This document shows, piece after piece, positions 41,733 to 48,829 of a stretch of DNA of 48,829 nucleotides. Position 1 is the stretch's first letter; each line of letters begins with the position of its first letter. Below the pieces are notes generated by a model. The model saw only the letters and a list, made by a program, of their open reading frames with translations, ran no database searches and had not been told where the DNA came from. The position numbers and the translations under genes are program-made. The stretch is from NCBI RefSeq assembly GCF_013870515.1, contig NZ_JACBXA010000018.1, positions 1-48,829 of the forward strand, read 5' to 3'. The DNA comes from Streptomyces albidus (ex Kaewkla and Franco 2022) (GTDB taxonomy: Bacteria; Actinomycetota; Actinomycetes; Streptomycetales; Streptomycetaceae).

Positions 41733-42452
41733 TCAGGACCAGCTCGCGACGAGATAGCCCACGCCGTACGGGGCCTCGTCGTAGAGGAGGCGCCCCTGGA
41801 GGCCGCCCGTCGTCGCGGACGCCGCTCCCGCAAGCACCTGCCAGCAGGAGCGGCCGGACGCGCCGAGTTCGTACGCCAACTCCTCGTCCAGCGCCAGGAG
41901 TCCGCCCGCGTCGGCGGCGGCGAGGGCACGGGCGGCCTGCCGGTCGAAGGCCACCGCGCGGTCGTCGAAGTAGCCCGGGGCCTTGAGGGTGCGGCAGTTG
42001 GTGCCGTCCCCCATCACCAGCAGGGCCACCCGTTCGGCACCGGCGGCGAGTTGACCACCGGTCTCCTCGCAGCGCTCCCTGCTCAGCGGCTCGCCGACGC
42101 CGAGACCCTCGACGGGGGCGGCGGTCCAGTCGGCACGGGTCAGCAGCCATGCTCCGACGGTCAGGGACGAGGGCAGCGGATGCGCGTCAGGCGGTGCGTC
42201 GCCCTTGCCGAGGCTGACCTCCAGATCGACCCCGTAACCCAGCAGGGAGCCCCGCGCGCCCTGCGGATGCGTACCGCGGGCGGCTTGATCGGCGGGACCG
42301 ATGACGACGAGGCGGTCGGGGCGGGCGTCGGCGAGGGCACCGAGTGCGTCGTCACAGGCGGCGCGGGCGGCGTCCATCTCATGGGCCGCCCCTCCCGCGA
42401 CCTCGGGTACGAGCAACGGCGGGCTGGGGCATACGGCGGCGGCGACAAGCAT
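41733..42452 (-). CDS. class III extradiol dioxygenase-like protein
   Basis: A 239-residue protein. The N-terminal VAAAVCPSPPLLVPEVAGGA, PDRLVVIGPADQAA, and the later VALLVMGDGTNCRTLKAPGY and FDRQAARALAAAD fit the LigB-like (class III extradiol) fold. The iron ligands usual in this fold (His-His-Glu) are not obvious: the N-terminal HPP-type motif reads CPSPP and the mid-chain His is absent. The activity is therefore doubtful, and it may be a structural homologue. TAAGCT ends 7 nt before ATG 42452 and there is no ribosome binding site, so the mRNA may be leaderless. Confidence 0.75.
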   Translation of the reverse strand: MLVAAAVCPSPPLLVPEVAGGAAHEMDAARAACDDALGALADARPDRLVVIGPADQAARGTHPQGARGSLLGYGVDLEVSLGKGDAPPDAHPLPSSLTVGAWLLTRADWTAAPVEGLGVGEPLSRERCEETGGQLAAGAERVALLVMGDGTNCRTLKAPGYFDDRAVAFDRQAARALAAADAGGLLALDEELAYELGASGRSCWQVLAGAASATTGGLQGRLLYDEAPYGVGYLVASWS

Positions 42453-42459
42453 GGCGCGC

Positions 42460-42465
42460 AGCTTA
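42460..42465 (-). promoter_or_regulatory. -10 TAAGCT for a leaderless dioxygenase-like gene
   Basis: TAAGCT on the - strand ends 7 nt before ATG 42452. No ribosome binding site in the gap. Confidence 0.4.
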
Positions 42466-42564
42466 ACGCCGCAAGTCGCTCTGCGTAACCGCGCGATGCA
42501 CACTCTCTTCGGCTCGTGCCCGGGTCCCGGCGGAGCGAGTGGCCGAGATCGGCCGGAGAGCGGT

Positions 42565-42879
42565 TCAGCGCTTCTGCGAGGCGCTGTCGTGCACGAGTTC
42601 GGCCACGGAGAAGCGCAGGTGGAACGTCTCGGTCGCGCCCTTGACGAACACGATGTAGCCGTCGATCGTCTCGTAGATCGTCCGCCGCTTCGCGATGCGG
42701 GGATGCTCGGGACGGTGGGTCTTCGCCCGCTCCAGGAGCCGGGCCATGGCCTCCTCGCGGGTGCCCTCGAAGTCACCCAGCGGGAAGGCCTCCCAGCGGC
42801 GGTCCCGAAGCCCTCCGGTCTCCTCGACTATCAGCCCCCACGTCGGCACACGCGCCCCCTCATCGTCCGTCGGGTACAT
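42565..42879 (-). CDS. conserved small hypothetical protein
   Basis: A 104-residue protein: VPTWGLIVEETGG, RWEAFPLGDFEGTREEAMAR, RRTIYETIDGYIVFVKGATE and HLRFSVAELVHDS. The alternating pattern suggests a small alpha/beta fold. I do not recognise the family. Similar proteins are remembered beside miaB in Streptomyces. ATG 42879 was preferred to a start 10 codons upstream. It starts 43 bp after the miaB stop and may be read from the miaB transcript. Confidence 0.75.
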   Translation of the reverse strand: MYPTDDEGARVPTWGLIVEETGGLRDRRWEAFPLGDFEGTREEAMARLLERAKTHRPEHPRIAKRRTIYETIDGYIVFVKGATETFHLRFSVAELVHDSASQKR

Positions 42880-42922
42880 CGCGTGCCGGCGCCGTGCTGG
42901 CCTGCGCACCCCTGTTCACGCG

Positions 42923-44416
42923 TCAGCAGACGCTACAGCCACCCGCGTCGGCGGGCACCGGTTCGGGTGCGCCGACGGTCGGCAGCCCCAGCATCACGCC
43001 CTGCTGCGGCGCGCTCGGCGCGGCCTGCCGCGCCTCCCACGCGTCGCCCGCGCGGGTGCGGCGCACGCTGGTCGGGGGGCCCTCCGCGAGCAGGTGGTGC
43101 GGGGCGGCGTACGTCACCTCGACGGTGACGGTGTCCCCGGGCCGTACCGGCTCCTCGGGACGGGCGAAGTGCACCAGCCGGTTGTCGGGGGCGCGGCCGG
43201 ACAGGCGCCTGGTGGCGTCGTCCTTGCGGCCCTCCCCCTCGGCGACCAGCAGCTCCAGGGTGCGGCCGACCTGCTTCTTGTTCTCCTCCCAGGAGATCTC
43301 CTCCTGGAGGGCGACGAGGCGTTCGTAGCGTTCCTGGACGACCTTCTTCGGGATCTGCCCGTCCATCTCGGCGGCGGGCGTCCCGGGGCGCTTGCTGTAC
43401 TGGAAGGTGAACGCCTGGGTGAAGCGCGCCTCGCGCACCACGTGCAGCGTCTCCTGGAAGTCCTCCTCGGTCTCGCCGGGGAAGCCCACGATGATGTCGG
43501 TCGAGATGGCGGCCTCCGGCATCGCGGCGCGCACGTTCTCGATGATTCCGAGGAACCGCTCCTGCCGGTAGGAGCGCCGCATCGCCTTCAGCACCCGTGA
43601 CGAACCGGACTGGAGCGGCATGTGCAGCTGCGGCATCACGTTCGGCGTCTCGGCCATGGCAGCGATCACGTCGTCGGTGAAGTCCCGCGGGTGCGGTGAG
43701 GTGAAGCGGACCCGCTCCAGTCCCTCGATGCGTCCGCAGGCGCGCAGCAGCTTGCTGAACGCCTCCCGGTCGCCGATGTCCGAGCCGTAGGCGTTGACGT
43801 TCTGACCGAGCAGCGTGATCTCGGTGACGCCCTCGGCGACGAGCGCCTCGACCTCGGCGAGGATGTCGCCGGGCCGGCGGTCCTTCTCCTTGCCGCGCAG
43901 CTGCGGAACGATGCAGAACGTGCAGGTGTTGTTGCATCCGACCGAGACGGACACCCACGCGGCATAGGCGCTCTCGCGCCGCGTCGGAAGCGTCGAGGGG
44001 AACGCCTCGAGCGACTCCACGACCTCGACCTGCGCCTCCTCCTGGATGCGCGCACGCTCCAGAAGGACGGGCAGCTTGCCCACGTTGTGGGTGCCGAAGA
44101 CCACGTCGACCCAGGGGGCCTTCTTCACGATCGTCTCGCGGTCCTTCTGCGCGAGGCAGCCGCCCACAGCGATCTGCATGCCGGGGTGGGCGGCCTTCTT
44201 CGGCGCCAGCTGCCCGAGGTTGCCGTACAGCCGGTTGTCCGCGTTCTCCCGCACCGCACAGGTGTTGAAGACGACGAGATCCGCGGTGGCCCCGCCGTCC
44301 TTGTCCCCGGGCGCGCGCACGTAGCCCGCGTCCTCCAGCAGGCCCGCCATCCGCTCGCTGTCGTGGACGTTCATCTGGCAGCCGAACGTCCGCAGCTCAT
44401 AAGTCTTCGCAGTCAT
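42923..44416 (-). CDS. miaB: tRNA-2-methylthio-N6-dimethylallyladenosine synthase
   Basis: A 497-residue radical-SAM methylthiotransferase acting on A37 of tRNA after MiaA. The N-terminal UPF0004 domain has Cys13 (TFGCQMN), Cys53 (NTCAVRE) and Cys87 (VGGCLAQKD) for the auxiliary cluster. The radical-SAM motif is Cys161, 165 and 168 (GCNNTCTFC). A TRAM domain follows ([23 protein letters not shown]) and a C-terminal extension ends GGCSVC. That extension is typical of actinobacterial MiaB as I recall it. TACCCT lies 11 nt before the ATG, giving a very short leader. Confidence 0.96.
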   Translation of the reverse strand: MTAKTYELRTFGCQMNVHDSERMAGLLEDAGYVRAPGDKDGGATADLVVFNTCAVRENADNRLYGNLGQLAPKKAAHPGMQIAVGGCLAQKDRETIVKKAPWVDVVFGTHNVGKLPVLLERARIQEEAQVEVVESLEAFPSTLPTRRESAYAAWVSVSVGCNNTCTFCIVPQLRGKEKDRRPGDILAEVEALVAEGVTEITLLGQNVNAYGSDIGDREAFSKLLRACGRIEGLERVRFTSPHPRDFTDDVIAAMAETPNVMPQLHMPLQSGSSRVLKAMRRSYRQERFLGIIENVRAAMPEAAISTDIIVGFPGETEEDFQETLHVVREARFTQAFTFQYSKRPGTPAAEMDGQIPKKVVQERYERLVALQEEISWEENKKQVGRTLELLVAEGEGRKDDATRRLSGRAPDNRLVHFARPEEPVRPGDTVTVEVTYAAPHHLLAEGPPTSVRRTRAGDAWEARQAAPSAPQQGVMLGLPTVGAPEPVPADAGGCSVC

Positions 44417-44498
44417 CTCAGTCGACCAGGGTACGCGCTCACCGGTGGCGTTCGCGCCCCGCTCGCACCGGGCTCCGGCCCTCTGCCGGCGCCCCGGG

Positions 44499-45419
44499 TC
44501 AGCGGTCCTCGGAGCGGTTCCGGTCCGCCCTGGCGAGAGCCAGGGGGAAGGTGACTCCGGTCAGTTCCTCGGAGAGCGTCCACAGGCGCCTGGCGGCGTC
44601 CGCGTCGCGGGCGGCGGCGCTCTTGGCGGCAGGTGCGGGGTGACCGCGGCTTTCCATGGGACCGCCCGGCCCGGTGTAACTCGCGCCCGGCAGCTGCTGA
44701 GTCGCCGCGAAGAGCGTCGGCAGGGCGCCCATGTCGTCCCGCTGTGCGACCAGGCGGTTCGCGACGGCCATCACGGCCTTCTCGGCCTTGTTGGTCGTGT
44801 GCCCCTGCAAGTTGGTGGCCGCGTAGCCGGGATGGGCGGCGTGGGCGCCGATCTGCGTGCCCGCGTCCTCCAGACGACGGGAGAGTTCGAGGACGAAGAG
44901 GAGGTTGGCGAGCTTCGACTGCCCGTACGCACGCCAGCGGCCGTACCCCTTGCGGGAGTTGAGGTCGTCGAAGGAGATCCGCCCGAAGCGGTGCGCGGAG
45001 GAGGCGACGCTCACCACGCGGCCGGTGATGTGCGGCAGCAGGAGATTCGTCAGGGCGAAGTGGCCGAGGTGGTTCGTTCCGATCTGCATCTCGAAGCCGT
45101 CGGCTGTGCGGCGCTCGGGTATCGCCATCACGCCCGCGTTGTTGATCAGGATGTCGATGGGCCCCTGCCACTGCTCGGCGAAGGCGCGTACGGAGGCCAG
45201 GTCCGCCAGGTCGAGCCGGCGTACCTCGGTGCTGCCGCGCACCGTCGAGGCCGCTGTCTCGCCGCGGGTCACGTCACGTACGGCGAGTACGACGTGGGCG
45301 CCGGCGCCGGCGAGCTCGCGTGCGGTGACCAGGCCGAGTCCACTGTTGGCGCCGGTGACGACGACCGTCCGGCCCGACAGGTCGGGCAGTTCTTGCGCTG
45401 TCCATGCGGGAGTGTTCAT
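44499..45419 (-). CDS. short-chain dehydrogenase/reductase
   Basis: A 306-residue classical [13 protein letters not shown] (cofactor), NNAG(VM), Ser in SVASSAH, and YGQSKLAN (YxxxK). LDLADL after strand 3 favours NAD(P) of the retinol-dehydrogenase-like subgroup. The substrate is unknown. The ATG at 45419 lies 7 nt after TACATT, itself 17 bp after TTGACA, so the transcript is almost surely leaderless; a start 6 codons upstream is rejected. It diverges from a TetR gene with a shared inverted repeat over this promoter, so repression by that regulator is likely. Confidence 0.9.
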   Translation of the reverse strand: MNTPAWTAQELPDLSGRTVVVTGANSGLGLVTARELAGAGAHVVLAVRDVTRGETAASTVRGSTEVRRLDLADLASVRAFAEQWQGPIDILINNAGVMAIPERRTADGFEMQIGTNHLGHFALTNLLLPHITGRVVSVASSAHRFGRISFDDLNSRKGYGRWRAYGQSKLANLLFVLELSRRLEDAGTQIGAHAAHPGYAATNLQGHTTNKAEKAVMAVANRLVAQRDDMGALPTLFAATQQLPGASYTGPGGPMESRGHPAPAAKSAAARDADAARRLWTLSEELTGVTFPLALARADRNRSEDR

Positions 45420-45426
45420 GACCCGG

Positions 45427-45455
45427 AATGTAGTCACTGCCTACAATGCTGTCAA
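45427..45455 (-). promoter_or_regulatory. consensus promoter of the SDR gene
   Basis: On the - strand TTGACA (45455-45450) and TACATT (45432-45427) are 17 bp apart, and the ATG follows 7 nt later. This is the best sigma-70/HrdB-type match in the window and predicts a leaderless mRNA. Confidence 0.75.
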
Positions 45456-45465
45456 TGACTACATT
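45427..45465. promoter_or_regulatory. inverted-repeat operator candidate in the SDR/TetR interval
   Basis: AATGTAGTCA (45427-45436) and TGACTACATT (45456-45465) are perfect 10-bp inverted arms with a 19-bp centre. A tighter nested repeat, TGTAG, seven bases, CTACA (45429-45445), is the size of a usual TetR operator. The arms cover the SDR -10 and flank its -35. Confidence 0.7.
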
Positions 45466-45507
45466 GCCGAACGGGAACGCCCAGCCGCCTGACCTGGGAC
45501 GGTCGAG

Positions 45508-45513
45508 TAATCT
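45508..45513 (+). promoter_or_regulatory. -10 TAATCT for a leaderless TetR gene
   Basis: TAATCT ends 7 nt before ATG 45521; the intervening GCAGCCC is not a ribosome binding site. No good -35. Confidence 0.45.
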
Positions 45514-45520
45514 GCAGCCC

Positions 45521-46111
45521 ATGCCTGCTCGCCCCTACCACCACGGGAACCTGCGCTCCGCCCTGCTCGCGCGGGCCGAGCAGACCGTCCGCGAGCGCGG
45601 TACGCAGGCACTGTCCCTGCGTGAGCTGGCGCGCGAGATCGGCGTCAGCCACGGCGCCCCGCGGCGCCACTTCAACGACCGCCAGGCGCTTCTGGACGCC
45701 CTCGCCGAGGACGGCTTCGTACGGCTCGGCCGTGCCCTGGACGAGGCCGTACGGGACGCGGGGCCGGGATGCACCCCCCAGCTCCAGGCCCTCGCCCACA
45801 CCTACGTGGCCTTCGCGACGCAGCACGCCGCGCTGCTCGAGCTGATGTATGCCGGCAAGCACCGCGAGGGCGCCGAGCACGTGTACGCCGCGGCGGAGCA
45901 GGCCTTCGCCGTCTCGCTGACGGTCATCTCCGAAGCGCAGCAGTCCGGCGAGCTCGTCCCGGGCGACCCGGAGCCGCTCGCTCAGGTCTCCCTCGCGACG
46001 CTTCACGGGCTCGCCGCCATGGCGAACGGCGGGATGCTGGACGGCGAGGACCTACAGGTCGTGGTGACCGACGCCATGGAAATGCTGCTGTCCGGGCTGA
46101 GACGACGCTGA
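45521..46111 (+). CDS. TetR/AcrR-family repressor
   Basis: A 196-residue protein. The N-terminal HTH is YHHGNLRSALLARAEQ, LSLRELAREIGVSHGAPRRH and FNDRQALLDALAEDGF; the C-terminal helical domain (ALAHTYVAFATQHAALLELM, LHGLAAMANGGML) would bind an inducer. It is divergent from the SDR gene and presumably controls it through the inverted repeat. ATG 45521 gives a normal TetR start; ATG 45455 lies inside the operator and adds 22 unusual residues. Confidence 0.88.
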   Translation: MPARPYHHGNLRSALLARAEQTVRERGTQALSLRELAREIGVSHGAPRRHFNDRQALLDALAEDGFVRLGRALDEAVRDAGPGCTPQLQALAHTYVAFATQHAALLELMYAGKHREGAEHVYAAAEQAFAVSLTVISEAQQSGELVPGDPEPLAQVSLATLHGLAAMANGGMLDGEDLQVVVTDAMEMLLSGLRRR

Positions 46112-46151
46112 GCCGCAGCCCTCGCCCCTCGCGTCCAGGGCTCCGGACTGG

Positions 46152-46157
46152 CACGAT
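46152..46157 (+). promoter_or_regulatory. -10-like CACGAT for a leaderless TAXI gene
   Basis: CACGAT ends 7 nt before ATG 46165, with no ribosome binding site between. The first base departs from TANNNT. Confidence 0.3.
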
Positions 46158-46164
46158 CACCGCC

Positions 46165-47178
46165 ATGTTCAGCTTCCGCCGATTCGCCCACAGCCTCGGC
46201 GCCCGCCCCCGGCGGTCCGTCGTGCGCGCCGCCGCAGCAGTGGCAGTCGTGCTCGGGCTGCTGGCGTGGTGGCTCGTGCCGGGCGGCAGCTCCTCCCCCA
46301 GCGGCACGGTCTCCTTCGCCACCGGTGTGCCCACGGGGGTGTACGCCCGCTACGGCAGTCTCCTCAAGGAGCGGCTGCATCGCGAGATGCCCGATGTCGA
46401 CCTGCGCCTGCTCCCGAGCCAGGGCTCCGTGCAGAACCTGGACATGGTCTCCTCCGGCAAGGCCTCCTTCACCATCGCGGCGGCGGACGCGGTCGCCACC
46501 TTCCGCGACGACAAGGAGCCGGGCGCGAAGCAGCTGCGCGCGTGCGCGCGGCTCTACGACGACTACATTCAGCTCGTCGTTCCGGCCGGGTCGAGCGTGC
46601 GCAGCGCGAAGGACCTGAAGGGCCTCCGGGTGGGCGTCGGGCAGGAACGCTCGGGCGTGAACCTCATCGCAGGCCGCCTGCTGCGCGCCGCCGGACTCGA
46701 CCCCGACAAGGACGTGCGTCCCGTACGCGCCGGCATCGACCGCATGCCGGACCTGCTGGAGAAGGGAAAGCTTGACGCCTTCTTCTGGTCCGGCGGACTG
46801 CCGACGACGGCGATCGAGCGGCTGGCCGGGAAGACCAACATCCAGCTCGTCCAGCTCGGCGACCTCGTGGAGAAACTCCACGCCCTGGACCCCGAGACGC
46901 GCTACTACCGCGCCGCCGTGATGCCGCCCGACGCCTATCCGGCCGTGCAGCAGGGCGAACCCGTCAAGACCGTCGCGGTGGCCAACCTGCTGGTGACGAC
47001 CGACCGTACGGACACGGCCCTGACGGAAGGCATGACGCGGGCGGTGCTCAACAGCCGCGACCAGATCGGCGACAAGGTGCACGCGGCGCAGAAGGTCGAC
47101 CTGCGTACGGCGATCTACACGGCGCCGCTGCCGCTGCACACCGGCGCCAGCCACTACTACCGGTCGGTCAAACCCTGA
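46165..47178 (+). CDS. TAXI-family TRAP-type solute-binding protein
   Basis: A 337-residue exported protein. A basic N-terminus and hydrophobic segment (VVRAAAAVAVVLGLLAWWLV, about 19-38) form an uncleaved anchor or signal. The body is a periplasmic-binding fold: VSFATGVPTGVYARYGSLLK, SFTIAAADAVATFRD, ARLYDDYIQLVVPAGS, RVGVGQERSGVNLIAGRLL and LDAFFWSGGLPTTAIERL, which is the TAXI pattern. TAXI proteins feed fused DctQM permeases or act as sensors for kinases. No permease or kinase lies inside the window after it. No Shine-Dalgarno precedes the ATG. Confidence 0.85.
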   Translation: MFSFRRFAHSLGARPRRSVVRAAAAVAVVLGLLAWWLVPGGSSSPSGTVSFATGVPTGVYARYGSLLKERLHREMPDVDLRLLPSQGSVQNLDMVSSGKASFTIAAADAVATFRDDKEPGAKQLRACARLYDDYIQLVVPAGSSVRSAKDLKGLRVGVGQERSGVNLIAGRLLRAAGLDPDKDVRPVRAGIDRMPDLLEKGKLDAFFWSGGLPTTAIERLAGKTNIQLVQLGDLVEKLHALDPETRYYRAAVMPPDAYPAVQQGEPVKTVAVANLLVTTDRTDTALTEGMTRAVLNSRDQIGDKVHAAQKVDLRTAIYTAPLPLHTGASHYYRSVKP

Positions 47179-47372
47179 GCGTGGCCTGCCGGTTGAGCAG
47201 CAGCCGGACGGCTGTCGACAACCTGAGAAGGACCCGTTACACGCAAGTGTCCAACTCTTCCCGACCGTTGCCGGTCCCACTGTGTGCAGACCTGACCTCT
47301 CGCACATCCACTCGGCCCGAGCACTGCTCGGAGCCGGAGGCCGGGCGCAACGAACCGGAAAGGGACACACAC

Positions 47373-48829
47373 ATGCGGAGACACATCCTGCCGTTGGGAG
47401 TCGTGGCGGCGGTGGCGACAGTGGTCGCGCTGACGAGCACGTCCTCGTACGCCGCACCGGCGAAGCCCGGCGCCGCGAAGACCACCGCGCAGGGCGCTGC
47501 CGCGAAGGCGGCCGCGGGGAAGACCGCCGACGTGGACGGCGACGGCTTCGAGGACCTGACCGTCGGTGCGCCCGAAGCCACCGTCAAGGGCCACGCGAAG
47601 GCCGGCTACGGCTCGCTGACCTTCGGCTCCAAGTCCGGTATGAGCGTGGGCCGTCACCAGGGGTTCACCCAGTCCCGTCCGGGAGTGCCCGGAACACCGG
47701 AGGCGGGTGACAAGTTCGGCTCGTCCATCGCGGCCGGCGACATGGACGGCGACGGCTACGCCGATGTCGTCGTGGGCGCCAGCGGCGAGGCCATAGGCGA
47801 CGTCAAGGGCGCCGGATCGGTGACGATCATCTTCGGCTCCGCGACGGGACTCTCCAGCAAGGCCATCGCCTTCCACGCCCCGTCCGTGAACGCACGGGAG
47901 GGCTTCGGACGGCGGCTGAGCCTCGGCGACTTCAACAAGGACGGGCTCCAGGACCTGGCCACCGTCGAGGGAACGAAGATCGACGTCGTCCACGGGGCCA
48001 AGAACCTGCGCTCCACCCCGACGCCGAAGATCAAGGCGTACACCCCGCCCGGCGGCGGCGCGGGCACCGGCCGCTTCTCCGCGGGCGACGTCGACGGCGA
48101 CGGCTACGCGGACCTCGTCACCGTCGCCTACTTCGACGACCCGGCAGACGAGGGCACCCTCGGCGTGCTGCGCGGTTCCAAGGACGGGCTCGACGGCGCC
48201 CTCGGCAAAGGCATCGGACTCCCCTTCGCCGGCTACAACGCGGTCGTGGGCGACGTGAACGGCGACGGCAAGGACGACGTCGTCATCGACACCGGCTTCT
48301 CCGACGGCCCCGACGACCACCAGCTCCGCACCTTCCCCGGCACCACGGACGGCCTGGACGCCGCCGGAGCCGTGGCCTGGCAGGGCGAGCCGCAGAACGG
48401 CACCGCCGAAGAGCTCGCCGACATCGACGGCGACGGCTTCGACGACGTCCTGATCGCCGACAGCTCCGCCCCGGACAGCGACGGCATCAACAACGCCGGC
48501 GCACTCTCCGTCGTGCGCGGCAGCAAGAGCTGGCTCACCGAAACCGGTGCGCAGAACATCTCGCTCGACACCGAGGGCGTCATGGGAGTCGCCGAGGGGA
48601 ACGACCAGTTCGGCTCCGCTCTCGCACCGGCCGACTTCAACGGCGACGGAACCGCGGACCTGGCCGTGGGCGCCCAGGGGAAGTGGCTCGGCACGGGTGC
48701 CGTCAGCACCGTCTACGGCAGTGCGGACGGACTCACGGGCGACGGCTCGATCCTCTTCGGGCCGGACTCCTTCGACTATCCGTCGGTCAAGTCCCGCTTC
48801 GGCGCCGCGCTTTCGACGCGCCCTGCTTC
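47373..48829 (+). CDS. secreted FG-GAP (integrin-alpha-like) repeat protein, 3' end cut by window edge
   Basis: It starts at ATG 47373, after GGAAAGGGA, and reads about 485 codons to the window edge without a stop. Residues 1-27 are a signal peptide (HILPLGVVAAVATVVALTST, then SSYAAPAKP). At least seven calcium-binding DxDGDG-type loops occur: DVDGDGFEDL, DMDGDGYADV, DFNKDGLQDL, DVDGDGYADL, DVNGDGKDDV, DIDGDGFDDV and DFNGDGTADL, each in a blade with FGS or RGS phrases, so a seven-or-more-bladed beta-propeller is expected. Such Streptomyces proteins are extracellular with unknown ligands; esterase or lectin-like roles have been suggested for relatives. The spacing before the ATG holds no clear promoter. 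Confidence 0.9.
   Translation, partial: MRRHILPLGVVAAVATVVALTSTSSYAAPAKPGAAKTTAQGAAAKAAAGKTADVDGDGFEDLTVGAPEATVKGHAKAGYGSLTFGSKSGMSVGRHQGFTQSRPGVPGTPEAGDKFGSSIAAGDMDGDGYADVVVGASGEAIGDVKGAGSVTIIFGSATGLSSKAIAFHAPSVNAREGFGRRLSLGDFNKDGLQDLATVEGTKIDVVHGAKNLRSTPTPKIKAYTPPGGGAGTGRFSAGDVDGDGYADLVTVAYFDDPADEGTLGVLRGSKDGLDGALGKGIGLPFAGYNAVVGDVNGDGKDDVVIDTGFSDGPDDHQLRTFPGTTDGLDAAGAVAWQGEPQNGTAEELADIDGDGFDDVLIADSSAPDSDGINNAGALSVVRGSKSWLTETGAQNISLDTEGVMGVAEGNDQFGSALAPADFNGDGTADLAVGAQGKWLGTGAVSTVYGSADGLTGDGSILFGPDSFDYPSVKSRFGAALSTRPA

Noticed and set aside
1-48829. mobile elements, CRISPR, tRNA or rRNA genes
   Set aside because: No transposase, integrase, direct-repeat array, tRNA cloverleaf or rRNA segment was recognised on either strand.

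Overview
The window looks like chromosomal core DNA from a Streptomyces or close relative. It is high in G+C, coding frames are strongly biased to G or C at third positions (which leaves long empty frames on the opposite strand), and several starts are GTG. The gene set and order run from a WhiH-like regulator through lexA, nrdR-nrdJ, dinG, hflX, a second RelA/SpoT homologue, dapF and miaA to miaB. From memory this matches the Streptomyces coelicolor block from about SCO5819 (whiH) down to about SCO5785; that comparison was not computed. No rRNA, tRNA, CRISPR array, insertion sequence or phage gene was seen.

Layout. 1-8.1 kb (all -): a WhiH-like GntR regulator cut by the window edge, a single-chain ABC transporter with a long low-complexity linker, a Nudix protein with a C-terminal winged helix, a glycogen-debranching-like protein and a DUF4192 protein. 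8.2-14.3 kb: a RecQ helicase with a phosphoribosyltransferase-like tail (+), then on - an orphan UvrD-C-like domain protein, rnhB, a histidine phosphatase, a YdbC-like protein and an NmrA-like SDR. 14.4-19.2 kb: nrdR-nrdJ (-) diverges from lexA (+), with tandem NrdR boxes and a LexA box in the shared interval. 19.5-27 kb (-): an AhpD-like protein, dinG and a three-gene NRPS-independent siderophore operon. 27.2-29.9 kb (+): two paralogous lipoprotein serine proteases. 30-40.9 kb (-): hflX, an M1 peptidase, the rshA-type RSH gene, dapF, a membrane protein, a fatty-acid desaturase, a small membrane protein, a DUF5994-like protein and miaA. 41-42.9 kb: two small + genes, then on - an extradiol-dioxygenase-like protein and a small hypothetical. 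42.9-48.8 kb: miaB (-), an SDR/TetR divergent pair, a TAXI-type binding protein (+) and a secreted FG-GAP protein (+) cut by the right edge.

How the genes work together. The centre combines DNA maintenance and nucleotide supply (RecQ, RNase HII, LexA, DinG, B12-dependent ribonucleotide reductase and NrdR). Iron acquisition sits beside it, with dinG directly downstream of the siderophore genes. The right half holds housekeeping functions in ribosome rescue, stringent response, lysine and peptidoglycan precursors, and tRNA modification (hflX, rshA, dapF, miaA, miaB).

Most notable observations: the RecQ-phosphoribosyltransferase fusion with two exact DnaA-box matches in its promoter region; a siderophore operon lacking local hydroxylase and decarboxylase genes; a textbook -35/-10 promoter for the SDR gene sitting inside a perfect inverted repeat; and at least seven genes whose -10 hexamer lies 6-7 nt before the start codon, pointing to leaderless mRNAs. 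I saw no clearly new multi-gene system; the best leads are these architectures and regulatory regions.
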